Shown here: positions 26,183-38,100 of the stretch, in pieces
How the letters are laid out: each line of letters starts with the position of its first letter
Numbering within the stretch: position 1 is the stretch's first letter
Assembly (NCBI RefSeq): GCF_964204645.1
Contig: NC_134035.1
Coordinates: 11,327,951 to 11,391,950, forward strand
DNA from: Tubulanus polymorphus
Taxonomy: Eukaryota; Nemertea; Palaeonemertea; Tubulaniformes; Tubulanidae
Direction: 5' to 3'
Length of the DNA: 64,000 nt
Position numbers and translations under genes: made by a program
Notes under the pieces: model-generated
Database searches by the model: none
What the model saw: the letters and a program-made list of their open reading frames with translations, nothing else
Told to the model about the DNA's origin: nothing

Positions 26183-26808
26183 CTCAGGGTTTCAACTGGC
26201 AGCGGCGGAGTCGGAGTTCTCTAGTGTGGCCTCGTCCCACCCAGCTAGTGGCGGAGTGCTGGTGATGCGGATGTTACTACAGGGTACCTGCGATCAGAAT
26301 AAGATGGGGGCGGTAGCAATCTTCGACTGAGGGGGCTGTTGGATCTTTAGGTCCCCAGTTTGGTCCATTCTAGTCTGAATCTGCTGGTTCATTGCCTAAG
26401 GCTACCCATTGGCATCTTGCTGATGGGCTCCCCGTTCACCCAGTTTTTCCTCTGTCATCTGGGTGTCGGTTGTCTTAGGTGGTGTGCTCAATTCTCAATT
26501 GGGTCCCCAGTTAGGTCCATTCTGGTCTGAATCGGCTGGTTTCTTCGCCTAAGGCTACCCATTGGCAGCTTGCTGATTGGGCTCCCCGGTCACCCAGTTT
26601 TTCTCTCTCATCTGGGTGCCGGTTGTCTTTTGGTGTTGATGCTTGAAGATCGGATATCCCCCGAAGCCGAAGTTGTTTGTCACTTCCCGTCTTACTCTGA
26701 TTGCGGGTCCTCCGTAGTAACACCCGTGTCGTCAGCACCCCGCCACTAGCTGGGACGAGGCCACGTTAGAGAACTCCGACTCTGCCGCTGCCAGTTGGAA
26801 CCCTGAGA
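26183..26808. repeat. Large palindrome with internal direct repeats
   Basis: The left arm 26183-26306 and right arm 26686-26808 are inverted copies (CAACTGGCAGCGGC, GAGTCGGAGTTCTCTA, GTGGCCTCGTCCCA) with roughly 80-85% identity. Between them sit two direct repeats of about 135 bp, 26350-26484 and 26501-26637, sharing CCTAAGGCTACCCATTGGCA and TCTGGGTG(T/C)CGGTTGTCTT. This region is richer in GC than its surroundings. No protein domain was recognised; it may be the remains of a mobile element. Confidence 0.75.
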
Positions 26809-26810
26809 AC

Positions 26811-27780
26811 TAAGACTTTGCTGTTATCAGCCAGAAGTTCTGTGCTGACTTCTTTCTCTTTCTCAGGTTAGATCAAATATGATGTAAAGCCGTTAAAACC
26901 ATGTATTACCAGCGTCTATATGGTTGTACTTCAATTAAAGCCGTAAAACTCTGGAAATTTTATTTTTCATCCAAGGTTCTTTCCCCTTCCATCAAAATCT
27001 TTCCCAATTTTTCTTGTCGCAGCAGATGATATCGTCTATATTGTATTCGTGAACTCTGTAATCTCGAACATCTTTTGTGTACTTCAAATACATCGTTAAC
27101 TCTGTAGCTTCGATTTCTGATTCAGACCCCTCATCCTGGCCTTTCATCATTTTCTTCATCCACTATCAAAGTTAGATATAGTCGCAAATTGTCTTGTTAA
27201 TCAATGATTATGTACTGTTTAATTTCAGCTCATTACTTGGGGCAATAGTGATATATCAGGGGTTGATTTTTACTAATTCAAAAATGCAGGTGTTTGATTC
27301 TCAGAAAAAACAGCCTGGCATTAGGAGGGGCTAGTGGTATTTTGGTGTTAATTTCTTACTAGCTCTAAGGCAAAAAAACTCTGACATTCCGTTCTCAAAA
27401 AACCTGGCTTATCGTGTTGGGAAGAGGTACATGGTTTGGCTGTATATGTACCCAGACACGAATGGAGCTGGCATAAATCTGTGGCACAATAATAGTTAAT
27501 ACTAGGCATAGGGATAGGGATGGTTATGAGATGATTAAAGCTTTCTCAAACCACAGTGGTCAGGCTCTGTCTGACAAATATTTTGACCTAATATATAATA
27601 TGCTCTCTTCATCTTGTCATTTCGCTAGACAGAAGTCAAACTCCGAAGGTGGGAAGTCTGGTGATACCAACATCCATAATCCGACTCCGGGACTGAGTCC
27701 GATGGCACCCTTGGACGTTCCAACAACATCATTCCCTAGTCAACACACGGGACAAGCAACTTGGAGGATGAAGACATCAA
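26811..27780. other. No recognised gene; flank of satellite array 1
   Basis: Non-repetitive until the satellite begins. A plus-strand frame at 27531-27836 (about 75 non-repeat residues rich in Ser, Pro and Gly) runs into the satellite and is not recognised. It could be an exon upstream of the module at 28890. Confidence 0.3.
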
Positions 27781-28640
27781 CGCAACTATGTCTGCACTTC
27801 AATTTAAAAAAAACTTTAAAAATATGTAAAACTTAGACAAAATTCTACCTTGTAAACTTTCGGACTACTTCGATTTTTGAAAAAAAAATTATGTAAGATT
27901 GACTGCTATATCTGCACTTCGATTTAAAAAAAAAAACTTTAAAAATAGGTAAAACTTAGACAAAATTCTACCTTGTAAACTTTCGGACTACTTAGATTTT
28001 TGAAAAAAAAATTATGTAAGATTGACTGCTATATCTGCACTTCGATTTAAAAAAAAAACTTTAAAAATAGGTAAAACTTAGACAAAATTCTACCTTGTAA
28101 ACTTTCGGACTACTTCGATTTTGAAAAAAAATTATGTAAGATTGACTGCTATATCTGCACTTCGATTAAAAAAAAAAAACTTTAAAAATAGGTAAAACTT
28201 AGACAAAATTCTACCTTGTAAACTTTCGGACTACTTCGATTTTTGAAAAAAAAATTATGTAAGATTGACTGCCAATCACATAACTATATCTGCACTTCGA
28301 TTTAAAAATAAAACTTTAAAAATAGGTAAAACTTAGACAAAATTCTACCTTGTAAACTTTCGGACTACTTGGATTTTGAAAAAAAATTATGTAAGATTGA
28401 CTGCTATATCTGCACTTCGATTTAAAAAAAAAACTTTAAAAATAGGTAAAACTTAGACAAAATTCTACCTTGTAAACTTTCGGACTACTTGGATTTTGAA
28501 AAAAAATTATGTAAGATTGACTGCTATATCTGCACTTCGATTTAAAAAAAAAAAAACTTTAAAAATAGGTGAAACTTAGACAAAATTCTACGTAAATTTT
28601 CGGACTACTTCGATTTCGAAAAAAAATTATGTTAGATTGA
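27781..28640. repeat. Satellite array 1, about 121-bp monomer, 7 copies
   Basis: Monomers consist of A-rich tracts plus a conserved core CTTGTAAACTTTCGGACTA, seen near 27848, 27970, 28092, 28213, 28349 and 28469, with a degraded copy near 28590. Copies are over 90% alike except for one expanded by about 13 bp near 28272. Flanking monomer words are ATCTGCACTTCGATTT and TTATGTAAGATTGACTGC. Confidence 0.92.
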
Positions 28641-28649
28641 CCGCAGATC

Positions 28650-29458
28650 ACACAACTATATCTGTACTTCAAACGAGAGCCTGAGATCAACAACTCATCT
28701 AAAATCTGCCGATGAGAGAACAGCTCACATAACGGGCCAGTTTGAATTCAACTCATCAGCCAACAAACTTAGATGATCCACGTCGATATTGAACCCAGCA
28801 ATCATAAAAGGTAACTTGATGTACATGGAAAAATTTTGATTCATTCTAAATGAAATCTTTTGTCATTACAGGATATCTTCTTATGATCATTGCAGCTAAA
28901 ATTCAACTATACGAAAAAGCCCAGCTTGAGATCAACTACTCGTCCAAAATCTACAAACTGGAACGGTGCACAGAAAAGGCCAGAACTGAACCCAGCATTC
29001 TTTAAAGGTAAGTTGATATACATGTACATGGAATTACCGGTATATAGAAATTTCAAGCCTCGTATGAATATCATTTAATAAGTGGCTATCATCAAAATCT
29101 ATTTACCGGTCCAAATGGCTGATCTTTTATCTTCACTAGTCTTAAACAATGATAAACTAGTCCTACTACTGCTATTAATAATTGGGGTTTAAATCGGCAA
29201 TTGACGTCAATGAATTTTACTTTGTGAAAAACACGGTGGCCTGTAATTTGAAATGACATGTAAATTATGATAAATCTGACTGAAATGTTTTGCTTTCTTC
29301 ACTTTGTTTCAGCCAAACTAACATCATCGAGAAGACACCCACAACGATTACTGATTGACCCATTTGCTGATGAAAATTGCAGAAGCCCAGGTGATAAGTT
29401 TAGGAGCCAGCGACGGATAAATCACTCAACGATGCATTCTTCTACAATCAGTGGTTGA
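28650..29458 (+). pseudogene. Exon-like module, copy 1 (unknown gene or non-coding RNA)
   Basis: Two blocks end in donor-like sites (AAAAG|GTAACTTGATG near 28810; TTTAAAG|GTAAGTTGATA near 29007) and two begin after good acceptors (TTGCAG near 28895; GTTTCAG near 29312). Blocks 28896-29006 and 29313-29458 join in frame. The first encodes LKFNYTKKPSLRSTTRPKS and ends in LNPAFFK. The last encodes RRHPQRLLIDPFADE and ends STMHSSTISG before TGA. The preceding block encodes the related phrase SLRSTTHLKSAD but meets a stop before its donor. So this is either a tandem-exon gene with broken parts or a spliced non-coding RNA. Product unknown; the call as pseudogene is provisional. Confidence 0.35.
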
Positions 29459-29662
29459 TTTCTATAAAACATTTTATCAGGGGCAGCATAAACAATAGTG
29501 CATGTTATAAACACTGAAATCCAGGAGCGGCGAAGATAATAGCGCACTTCTGTAGTAAAGTATTGATTATTTTACTTATCCCCCTTTTTCAAACCAGTCT
29601 GATGGATAATATAGTGTTTTCGAGGAAACTATTTTATAATATTTTATGCAATGTGAGAGTCT

Positions 29663-29668
29663 AATAAA
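29663..29668 (+). terminator. Poly(A) signal after module copy 1
   Basis: AATAAA in the context GAGAGTCTAATAAAAGCT, about 205 bp after the last open block. Conserved in the second copy at 34757. Confidence 0.45.
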
Positions 29669-29859
29669 AGCTTAGCTCCATTAATTCAAGATATTGGTCT
29701 TCGATCCTTGGTCGATAGATAAGTCAAGTTAGGTTAGTGACAAGGGGTAAATGTTGGCGTCGAGCGCCTAGTTTTGACTCGTAGGTCTGTTGAGTTAACT
29801 CCTTAACTGAGATATAGTTTCAACATCATATTGTGAGTTTTATCATGCTTTAGTAGTTA

Positions 29860-32500
29860 AACATAGTCAACCCTGTCTTGCTAGGCCCTTTCAGGCCTCA
29901 TATGACTATTGTTTAACTGACAATCAAGATATAGATAGAACAATTTACTAATTAACCAATCGCTTAGATATAAGCAATCATACAATATCTTGTAATGTTT
30001 GATGAGAAATTCTTCTGGTGTAGATATTTCAAGGCCCCATATACATTTAGGTCGGCTTTACTTAAAGATATATCAATTCAACTTTATCGTCGGTTAATAG
30101 ATTTTTCTTTACAAATAATATATTGATAAATTTATAAAGATTGAGGCCATACTTTACAGTATATACTGTGTGCTGCCTCACACATAACAATAATGAATTT
30201 CATAAGATAGTGTCTAGGGCTCTATCGAGGTCTGGTGTTATATGGGGAAAACTATGGACTACGGGTCTTTATGAAACAGTGATTTGGTCTCAACACTTTG
30301 ACAAATCCAGAATAAACCAAAGCTTTAATTGATTTAATTCATTCCTGAAACACTGCGTCCTGTTTTGGGCGAAGCATGATAATTATTGTTTGACTGACAA
30401 TTAGCATAAATACAGCCAGGAAAAATGGCTTAGATATTCACAATTAAGATGAATTCAATATTTGATGTTAGATCAAAAACTTTTTATATCATAAATATTT
30501 ATTGAAATATAGCTGAAATATATAATATATTTGAGCACATCTTGAATCAGTCTCATTGACTGATCAGTTCTGTATCGCCAACTGCTGCGCTTACGATGAC
30601 TAGCCATGCTTTTCAATATTGCCAAAATTTACTCTAACCTAACTGATTCAATTAATATCTAAAAGCCATACTGTGTGTCAAGTGACGCATATTGGATATA
30701 GTTAATCGACAATTAGAATCTAAGATGAATTACTCATTAACGTATTACTTAGATCGATTAAGGTTAATTCAATTGTTATGTGAAATTATTTCTAATTCCA
30801 TGGACATTTAAAATGTAGCTGATACATGTGTATCTGAGCACATTTATTTATCTGTATCTAAGTGAACCTATTGTGTCTTCATACAGCTGTATTAGTTTTG
30901 ATACATATTGCCAAAATCATTTCACGCAGATTTACTTCCGATCGAAGGGAGATAAAACAAATCTGTACACAAATACATTCCTGGATTTGGAAGAGGGAAT
31001 ATTTCAATTTCACTGTGTATGTCAGATTGAAAGCCTTATTCTGACAGGATATCCTAAACTTAGGTCTTATTCCTCTTGCTAATAGGTCTCTTTTACTAAC
31101 CCCTCTCCTTCAAACTATTTTCTAGCATCATGACTCGCACCGCACCAGGGAGGTCCGGTCATAACAAGGTCTTTCGGTCCTTATACACAGTGTACTGTAT
31201 ACGGGAAATAAAGATTATATAGCCATTCGGCTAAGGGAATTTCTATTTTACCACTAAAAATATGCTTTTTTATCTTTAATTTCTGATGAATTCAAATAGT
31301 GACGAATTCACCACATCTGAAATTCTACTCATGTAGATTTTCAGGCTCCATATAAATATTGTTCAACTGACAATTAAAATATAGCTAGTATGATTACTAA
31401 TTAATGGTTCGCTTAGATACCTAGAATTCAATTAAAATCAATTCAATATAATGAATATAAGTGAAACTTATTCAAAATTGTGCAGTGGATGAGACGACTG
31501 TATCGTGCAATGTCGTTTGCGTCTAACTGGGCCACATGTGTGTGGGATCTGTTGAATCAGTTAGGTTTTGGGGAATTCTGGGTTAGTTAAGCTAGGTATC
31601 AAAAGCTCTGATGCAAAATCAGCAGTTCAAATAGTGATTAATTCAAATTCGTACCGGATCTGAAATTCTTCTCGTGTAGAAATTTCAAGCCCCTTATAAA
31701 ATATTGTCCGAGACAATTTCAATTATAGCTAGGACATTATCAATTAACTAATTGATTAGGTATCTAATTCAGCATCTTCATATAAGGTGAAAGTGCTCAA
31801 ATCTAAACCATAGGGGTTGATAAGACAACTGTATTATTTAATATTGATTGATATATAAAGAATACTGGTTAACTGTTTAAACTCTGTCTCTTGTGCGTGT
31901 GAATCTTTAAGGCTTTGCAGAATTCTGGATTTGTCGAGGTGTGGGAATGATTCAAGGTTTCTTAAATCTGTAGAACCATGTTACTTATAGGATCAGTGTG
32001 CTCAATGCTGGCAGCGCACTCACTCTTCAGTTAGTTATATTATCATAATTACAAGATCATTGTATATATTAGGAGCAATATTTAGAATTAATGAAATGGA
32101 TTAGAATACCATTCACTGGGTACAGATGTCACCACCTATGGGTAGAAAATATCTCTTAAGTTTATTAACTGACGATGAAGTTAATTTGATAATACGAACA
32201 TGGTTTTGCTGACAATCGAAATATATATATGCCAATATTACTAGCAGGTTTGCACTGTATGATGGGCCTGGGTTTCAATAAAAGACACATCAATAATTTC
32301 AAGAAGATAGAAAAGAATACAGTTCAAAAACGATTTGCCAAGATTGATTATGCATTACTAAATTTGTTGTAACTCTGGTATTCCTAGAGATGACTATAGA
32401 TGCTTTAGTTGAATTGTTGTTAAACTAAAAATAATCAACCATTGCTTAGATGTTTAGAATATAGATGAATTACTATATGAGTTGAATTTCATAAATATCA
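29860..32500. repeat. Old tandem array of diverged repeats, roughly 430 bp
   Basis: About six degraded units each carry TTTCAGGC(C/T)(T/C)CATAT, then ATTGTTTAACTGACAAT, then a block near AACCAATCGCTTAGATA. They are visible near 29885, 30025, 30375, 31345, 31680 and 32195-32450. The first words also occur inside the exon-like modules at 29055 and 33935, which links the array to the duplication. There is no long open frame and no transposon hallmark. Confidence 0.6.
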
Positions 32501-32739
32501 TTTAAGACTATTATAAAAAATCTACATAACGATCCACATTGCTGATCTTATATATGAATTGACATGACAATTATGACCAGTGATATTCGAAAGCATTTTC
32601 TGCTCAAAAGGTTCTGCTCTTTTCTTCAGCTTGCCGTTTCAGACTGATTGGAAGATAGTTTGAAAGAACCAGAATCGAATTTCCCAATTATGTACTTCGA
32701 TTTCAGACATACTGGAGAAAAACTACAATAAACTTAAAA

Positions 32740-33430
32740 AAATTAGACAAATTTAAACGGTGAAAACGACAAAAAAATTTAAGTTAGACACAATTCTCCC
32801 ACCTTGTAAACTTTCGGACTAGTTACATGAAAAAAAGACCAAATATTGTAAAATATAGTTATTTCCAAAATCTCGATGTATTAAATTAGGCAGAAAAAAA
32901 TAGATAAAATTATTCAACCTTGTAAACTTTCGGACTAGTTACATGAAAAATAGACCAAAAATTGTAAAATATAGTTATTTCCAAAATCTCGATGTATTAA
33001 ATTAGGCAGAAAAAAATAGATAAAATTATTCAACCTTGTAAACTATCGGACTAGTTACATGAAAAAAAGATCAAATATTGTAAAATATAGTTATTTCCAA
33101 AATCTCGATGTATTAAATTAGGCAGAAAAAAATAGATAAAATTATTCAACCTTGTAAACTTTCGGACTAGTTACATGAAAACAATACCAAATATTGTAAA
33201 ATATAGTTATTTCCAAAATCTCGATGTATTGAATTAGGCAGAAAAAAAGTTAACCCCAATCAGTCACTTAATATGTGCTTCGACTATTTAAATGGTGAAA
33301 ACGACCAAAAAAAATTGAAGTTAGACAAAATTATTAAACGTTGTAAACTTTCGGACTAGTTACATAAAAAAAAGACCAAATATTGTAAAATTATCTTCAA
33401 CCTTGTAATATAGTTATTTCCAAAATCAGA
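32740..33430. repeat. Satellite array 2, about 116-bp monomer, 5 copies
   Basis: Monomers share CTTGTAAACTTTCGGACTA with array 1, followed here by GTTACATGAAAAA and TAGTTATTTCCAAAATCTCG. Core copies lie near 32811, 32927, 33032, 33149 and 33339, plus a truncated one near 33400. Outside the core the monomer is unrelated to array 1 apart from being A-rich. Confidence 0.9.
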
Positions 33431-33489
33431 ATTAGGCAGACTAAAAGATTGTTAGAATGAACCGGAACCGAATTACCAATTATGTTCTT

Positions 33490-34500
33490 GGACTTAAGAT
33501 CTGTAAGAACGACCGCCGATCACGCAACTATATCTGTACTTCGACTTCCGATTTTGAAAAAAACCACCGTTTCGCTCCTGGCAGGTGTGGTAGGTTTGTA
33601 AGGGACACCAACTTGAAATGTCAAACAAGAGCTTGAGGTCAACAACTCATCAAAGATCTGCCGATTAGAGAACAGTGCACAGAAACCAACCGACTTAGGA
33701 GATCCTCGTCGATGATGAAACCAGCAATCATAAAAGGTAACTTGATACACATGGAGTTATTACGATGATTTCTAAATGTCGTGATTACAGGATATATTTC
33801 TTTACTCATTGCAGCTAAGTTTTAACTATAAGAAAGAGACCAGCTTAAAATCAACTACTCATCTGAAATCTACGGATTTGAACAACCCACAGAAGACTCT
33901 AACTCATTAGATGGAAATTACCGGTATATAGAAATTTCAGGCCTCATATGAATATCATTTGATAAGTGATTATCATCGAAATCTATTTACCTGTCCACAT
34001 GGCTGATCTTAGAACTTTTATCTTTACTAGTCTTACACCTTGGAGTAATAAATTTTTCAAATGATTACTCCAAGCTTAAACATTGATGAACTAGTCCTAC
34101 TACTGCAATTATTTATTGGGGTTTAAATCGGCAATTGACGTCAATGAACCTAATTCTGATTTTGGAAATAACTATATTAACTAAGTGAAAAACACGGTGG
34201 CTTGTAATTTGAAATGACATGTAAGTTATGATAAATCTGTCTAAAATGTTTTGTTTTCTTCACTTTGTTTCAGTCAAACTACATCCCGGAAATAATGGTC
34301 TGAAGAAGACACCCACAACGATTACTGATTGACCCATTTGCTGATGAAAACTGCAGAAGCCCAAATGAGAAGTTTAGGGACCAGCGACGGATTAATCACT
34401 CAACGATGGATTCTTCTACAATCGGTGATTTCTATAAAACATTTTATCAGGAGCCGCAGAGACAATAGTGAATCTTATAAACACTGATTCAAGCGACAAA
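33490..34500 (+). pseudogene. Exon-like module, copy 2 (degenerate paralogue of 28650-29458)
   Basis: It follows satellite array 2 just as copy 1 follows array 1, and keeps the same order: SLRSTTH block, donor AAAAG|GTAACTTGATA, acceptor TTGCAG, block LSFNYKKETSLKSTTHLKS, acceptor GTTTCAG, final block. The final block keeps frame for about 38 codons with copy 1 (RRHPQRLLIDPFADE, KFR, QRRINHSTM) but has a stop just before it. The first block has an in-frame TAG and the second ends early. The 3' flank and poly(A) signal are also conserved. It is therefore a partial tandem duplication that has lost or never had coding function. Confidence 0.45.
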
Positions 34501-34756
34501 GCTAATGGATTATCTCATAAACACTGATTCAGGATAAACACTGTTTTAAAAGCAGCAAAGACAATAGTCTATCTTATTAGGAGCAGCATAGATAATAGTG
34601 CTTCTAAACACTGAGATCCAGGAGCAGCGAAGATAATAGCGGAATTCTGTAGTAAAGTATTGATTTTTTTGCTTATCACCTTTTTCAAACCAGTCTGATG
34701 GATAATATAGTGTTTTCGAGGAAACTATTGATAATGTTTATGCAATGTGAGAGTCT

Positions 34757-34762
34757 AATAAA
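34757..34762 (+). terminator. Poly(A) signal after module copy 2
   Basis: AATAAA in the same context as 29663. Conservation of the whole 3' flank shows the duplication covered it. Confidence 0.4.
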
Positions 34763-36129
34763 AGCTAAGCTCCATTAATGCACGATTTTGGTCTTTGATC
34801 TTTGGTCAATAGATAAGTCGAGTTAAGTTAGTCACTAGGGGTAAATGGTCGTGTTGAGTGCCTAGTTTTGACTTGTAGGTCTCTTGAGTTAACTCCTAAA
34901 CTGAGATATAGTTTCAACATGAATTGTGAGTTTAATCTTCCAACTTACCATAGTTAAACATAGTCAACTGTGGCTATTTGTCTGTGTAGATATCACATAG
35001 TTAGGAAACATAGAACATAACGTTAGACCAGTGTTGATGTACAAATATTAACTATTTGCTGAATTGTAGATGTACTAATTTGATGGCATTGATATTTTCG
35101 GAAGGCCCATGTAACCAATTTGACAAATTTGAAATCGTAGATTTCGATTTTCACATTGACCTTTAAGCCTCCATCAATCTGTTTGATGATCATAGCTACG
35201 TATTTAAAAACTAAAGCTTTATCTGAAAGGAGACCATCATTACATTTGAGAGGTAAAGCTAGGAATAACGAGACATAAAATTATAGCTAGGACTAATTTG
35301 TAACGTTTTAACATTGTTTATAGCTGTATGAACTTCTTTTATTATAATTGGGAAATCCATATCACGAGATGGCTCACGTGAATAATCACTTAGCTTCAAA
35401 TTGGGTGTATAATGATTATTAAGGAGTGGCAGTGAATCGGTAGCGCTTTTTTTTAAATGGGCCCCAGGACTTTACAGTGAAAAAATGCCTGCAGTTGTAA
35501 ATAGAGGAGTATAAATAATACATAACTACAAACTACAAGTACATAAATTAATTCTAAAAAATAAAAAAAAACCAATAAATATTAAATAGAATAAACAACA
35601 ATATAAACAAACAACTAATTAAAATTCTATTTACATGAAAAGGCATTTTTTCAAATATTTATCAACAAGGTTCTTCATTTATCGAACAACCTTCCCTAAG
35701 TATAGCGAAAACCCGAGATCTTTTCTGTTGTTATTCAAAGCATTCTATCAACTCAGTTATTGTAATGAACAAAACAAATAACCATAAACCTTAACTAAAT
35801 CGAAAACATTTAAAAAAATAACTGATATGATAGAATGCTGTGAATAACTGTGATGAAAGATCGACCCGTCCTTTCAACTAGCCGCGCTCAATCACTGCTG
35901 TGACTGTTTATTGTTATACATGGGTAGACTTACTGTCTAAAATCTGGTAAATACTTTTTACTTTCTTAAAAGAATGTGAAACAGCTATAAACTTAAGTTA
36001 TTGATGTTATTGATTAGTTACCGAATGAATAATTACGTTGATCTTTTCAAAGCTGGAAGAAAAAACGTCAGAATACTTAGTATGTAATGTCAAGGTGTTA
36101 GGTAATCTTTAAGTCGGGGCAAAGTTGGC
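34763..36129. other. No gene seen
   Basis: AT-rich. An inverted repeat at about 35737-35760 and 35817-35841 (GCATTCTATCAACTCAGTTAT versus its imperfect inverse) suggests a small foldback element. Confidence 0.5.
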
Positions 36130-38100
36130 AAAATTCTAGATTTCTAGTGAAAGTAATGATTAATTGATACTAAGAGTCCCAGAGTGAATCTGAGTTTCTC
36201 ATCTCTAGTTTTAATGCTTTTATGTTGGAGACTGTTATTGTGACACATTTTGCATGTTTGTTAATTAGGAACTTGCATGATAATTCCTTGATTAAGATAA
36301 TATTGTTGTGTGAATAAAACGATGTACATTTTCATCATTCATGTTGAAACATTTCAGTTGTTAAGTTTTATAGCAACAATTTTACTTTAGTGCTTTTCAG
36401 TGGTTCATGAAATACTGATTTAATTAAGGGCCTGTCGAAATAGCAGCAGTTTCTTGATAACTTGAGGATACAGTGCTAATTGGTCAATTGTTCTAGCTTT
36501 GTTTTGATTATCGGTTTAACCATGTCTGTTTAGGTAGGGCCTGTAATATCTGGACTCGAAGAATTTCTGATCTTTATATAGAGTTGTATTTATATCTACT
36601 ATCAAGTTGAATAATATAATTGAAAAGTTACTGTCGCTTTGTCAGTTACCATATATTTGTTTGGAGATACTCGATTTATCTTGAATTGTCACAAAGAAGA
36701 AAAACCTTTATAATAGTTTGCAGGGTTTGATCTAAGCAGGGAAGTGTAATGAGAGTATCATTACTTCCTTGATGTAAGGAATAAATGCCTCTTGACCCTC
36801 AAAATCAATTTGTCCTACATGAGCAGTGCGATTGTGACACATTCATCCCTTGCATCGAGTGGGCAACTTTTTCACTGTGGTGCTTTTCAGTGGTTCATAA
36901 AATAGTATTTTTATTAAGGTCCTTATGGAAAATAGAGGAGCAGTCTCTTGTGATAATATGAAGTGTTAATTGGTAGATTGTGCTAGCTGTATTCAAATTG
37001 ACTGGTGAACAATTTTATTTTGTTGATTGCATATAAGAGGATACTTCTAAAATACACTCTGTATTAAATGTAACATATGAGAAAATAAGCAATTTGATCA
37101 TGTCTGATGAAAATTAAAATCAATGTCTGTTTAGTTAATCCATAAGCCTTCCAGTTTGAATTTGTGTTTTTATCTCTGGTTTTTATGTTGGAGACTTTTT
37201 TTGAAATACAGGTCATGTTTCCTCAAGTATATACACACCTGTCATTTAGGTATAATTGTTGTTGTGGGATAAAACGACATACGTTCATGTCAATTGTTCA
37301 TAAAACACTGATTTATTAAGGTCCTATCGAATATAGTTGAGCTTTTTCTTGATAATTGAGGAGATATCCCAGTCTCCTCAATCCTCATCCTCAATCTCGA
37401 TGTCATTTGAAAAGTTGACGATAGATCCATTTCATGAAATATAACAAAGTGTCTGTTATATTGACCTTATGAATTGTCAAATTCATAATCCTCGACATTC
37501 AGACTAGGCCAATTGTTGGTGTTTTATGCATCAAAGTTAATAATTCTTTGTGTATTTTGTTATTTTCCTATTGATGCAAATTGTATAAATCAGCTGTATT
37601 GGAAATGTATTGTAGATATAAAAGACTTCGAAATACCTTAGGCCTACATGTAACTTTTGTGGTTTTAAAGTTGGTACAATTTCATACATAGTAATAGAAA
37701 TAAAATTACTATTAAAATTTGAGAAAATAAAGTTAATTATATGATATGTGAAAATAAAATGATGTAAGAATGTAAATCAGATTGATTACTTAATCCTACG
37801 CTTTCCAGAGTATTTACCCAGGTTTATCTCTGGTTTTAGTGCGGGGGCCATGGGCTATTGAGTCCATGGTTGGGCCATAGACTTTTTTGTATTAGAGGTC
37901 TATCGTTGGACCATGTATGTATAAACTCTTGTTAATAGTTTATACGCACATGGTGGTTGGACTAGTTGTTTTTGAAATACAGTCCACGTGTTTGAGGAGC
38001 TTACATAATAATCTCTCGAGCACAAACCTGGCATTTTGTAAATTTGTTGTATGAGAATAAATTTGATTGATCTTAAAATTTGTCTCCTGGATCGAGGCAT
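36130..38100. repeat. Second diverged long tandem repeat, about 0.5-0.9 kb spacing
   Basis: Three to four degraded units share TGCTTTTCAGTGGTTCAT(G/A)AAATA, TTAAGG(G)CC and GTGCTAATTGGT(C/A) (near 36395, 36880 and 37300). They also share ATCTCT(A/G)GTTTTAATG with TTTTATGTTGGAGAC (near 36205, 37175 and 37825). No long open frame. Confidence 0.55.

Noticed and set aside
25861-26330. Plus-strand ORF starting MAFSRALQLLLFFLAVLW as a secreted protein
   Set aside because: It runs through a short tandem repeat, a T-rich tract and one palindrome arm, and no frame continues; the signal-peptide look is from the T-rich sequence.
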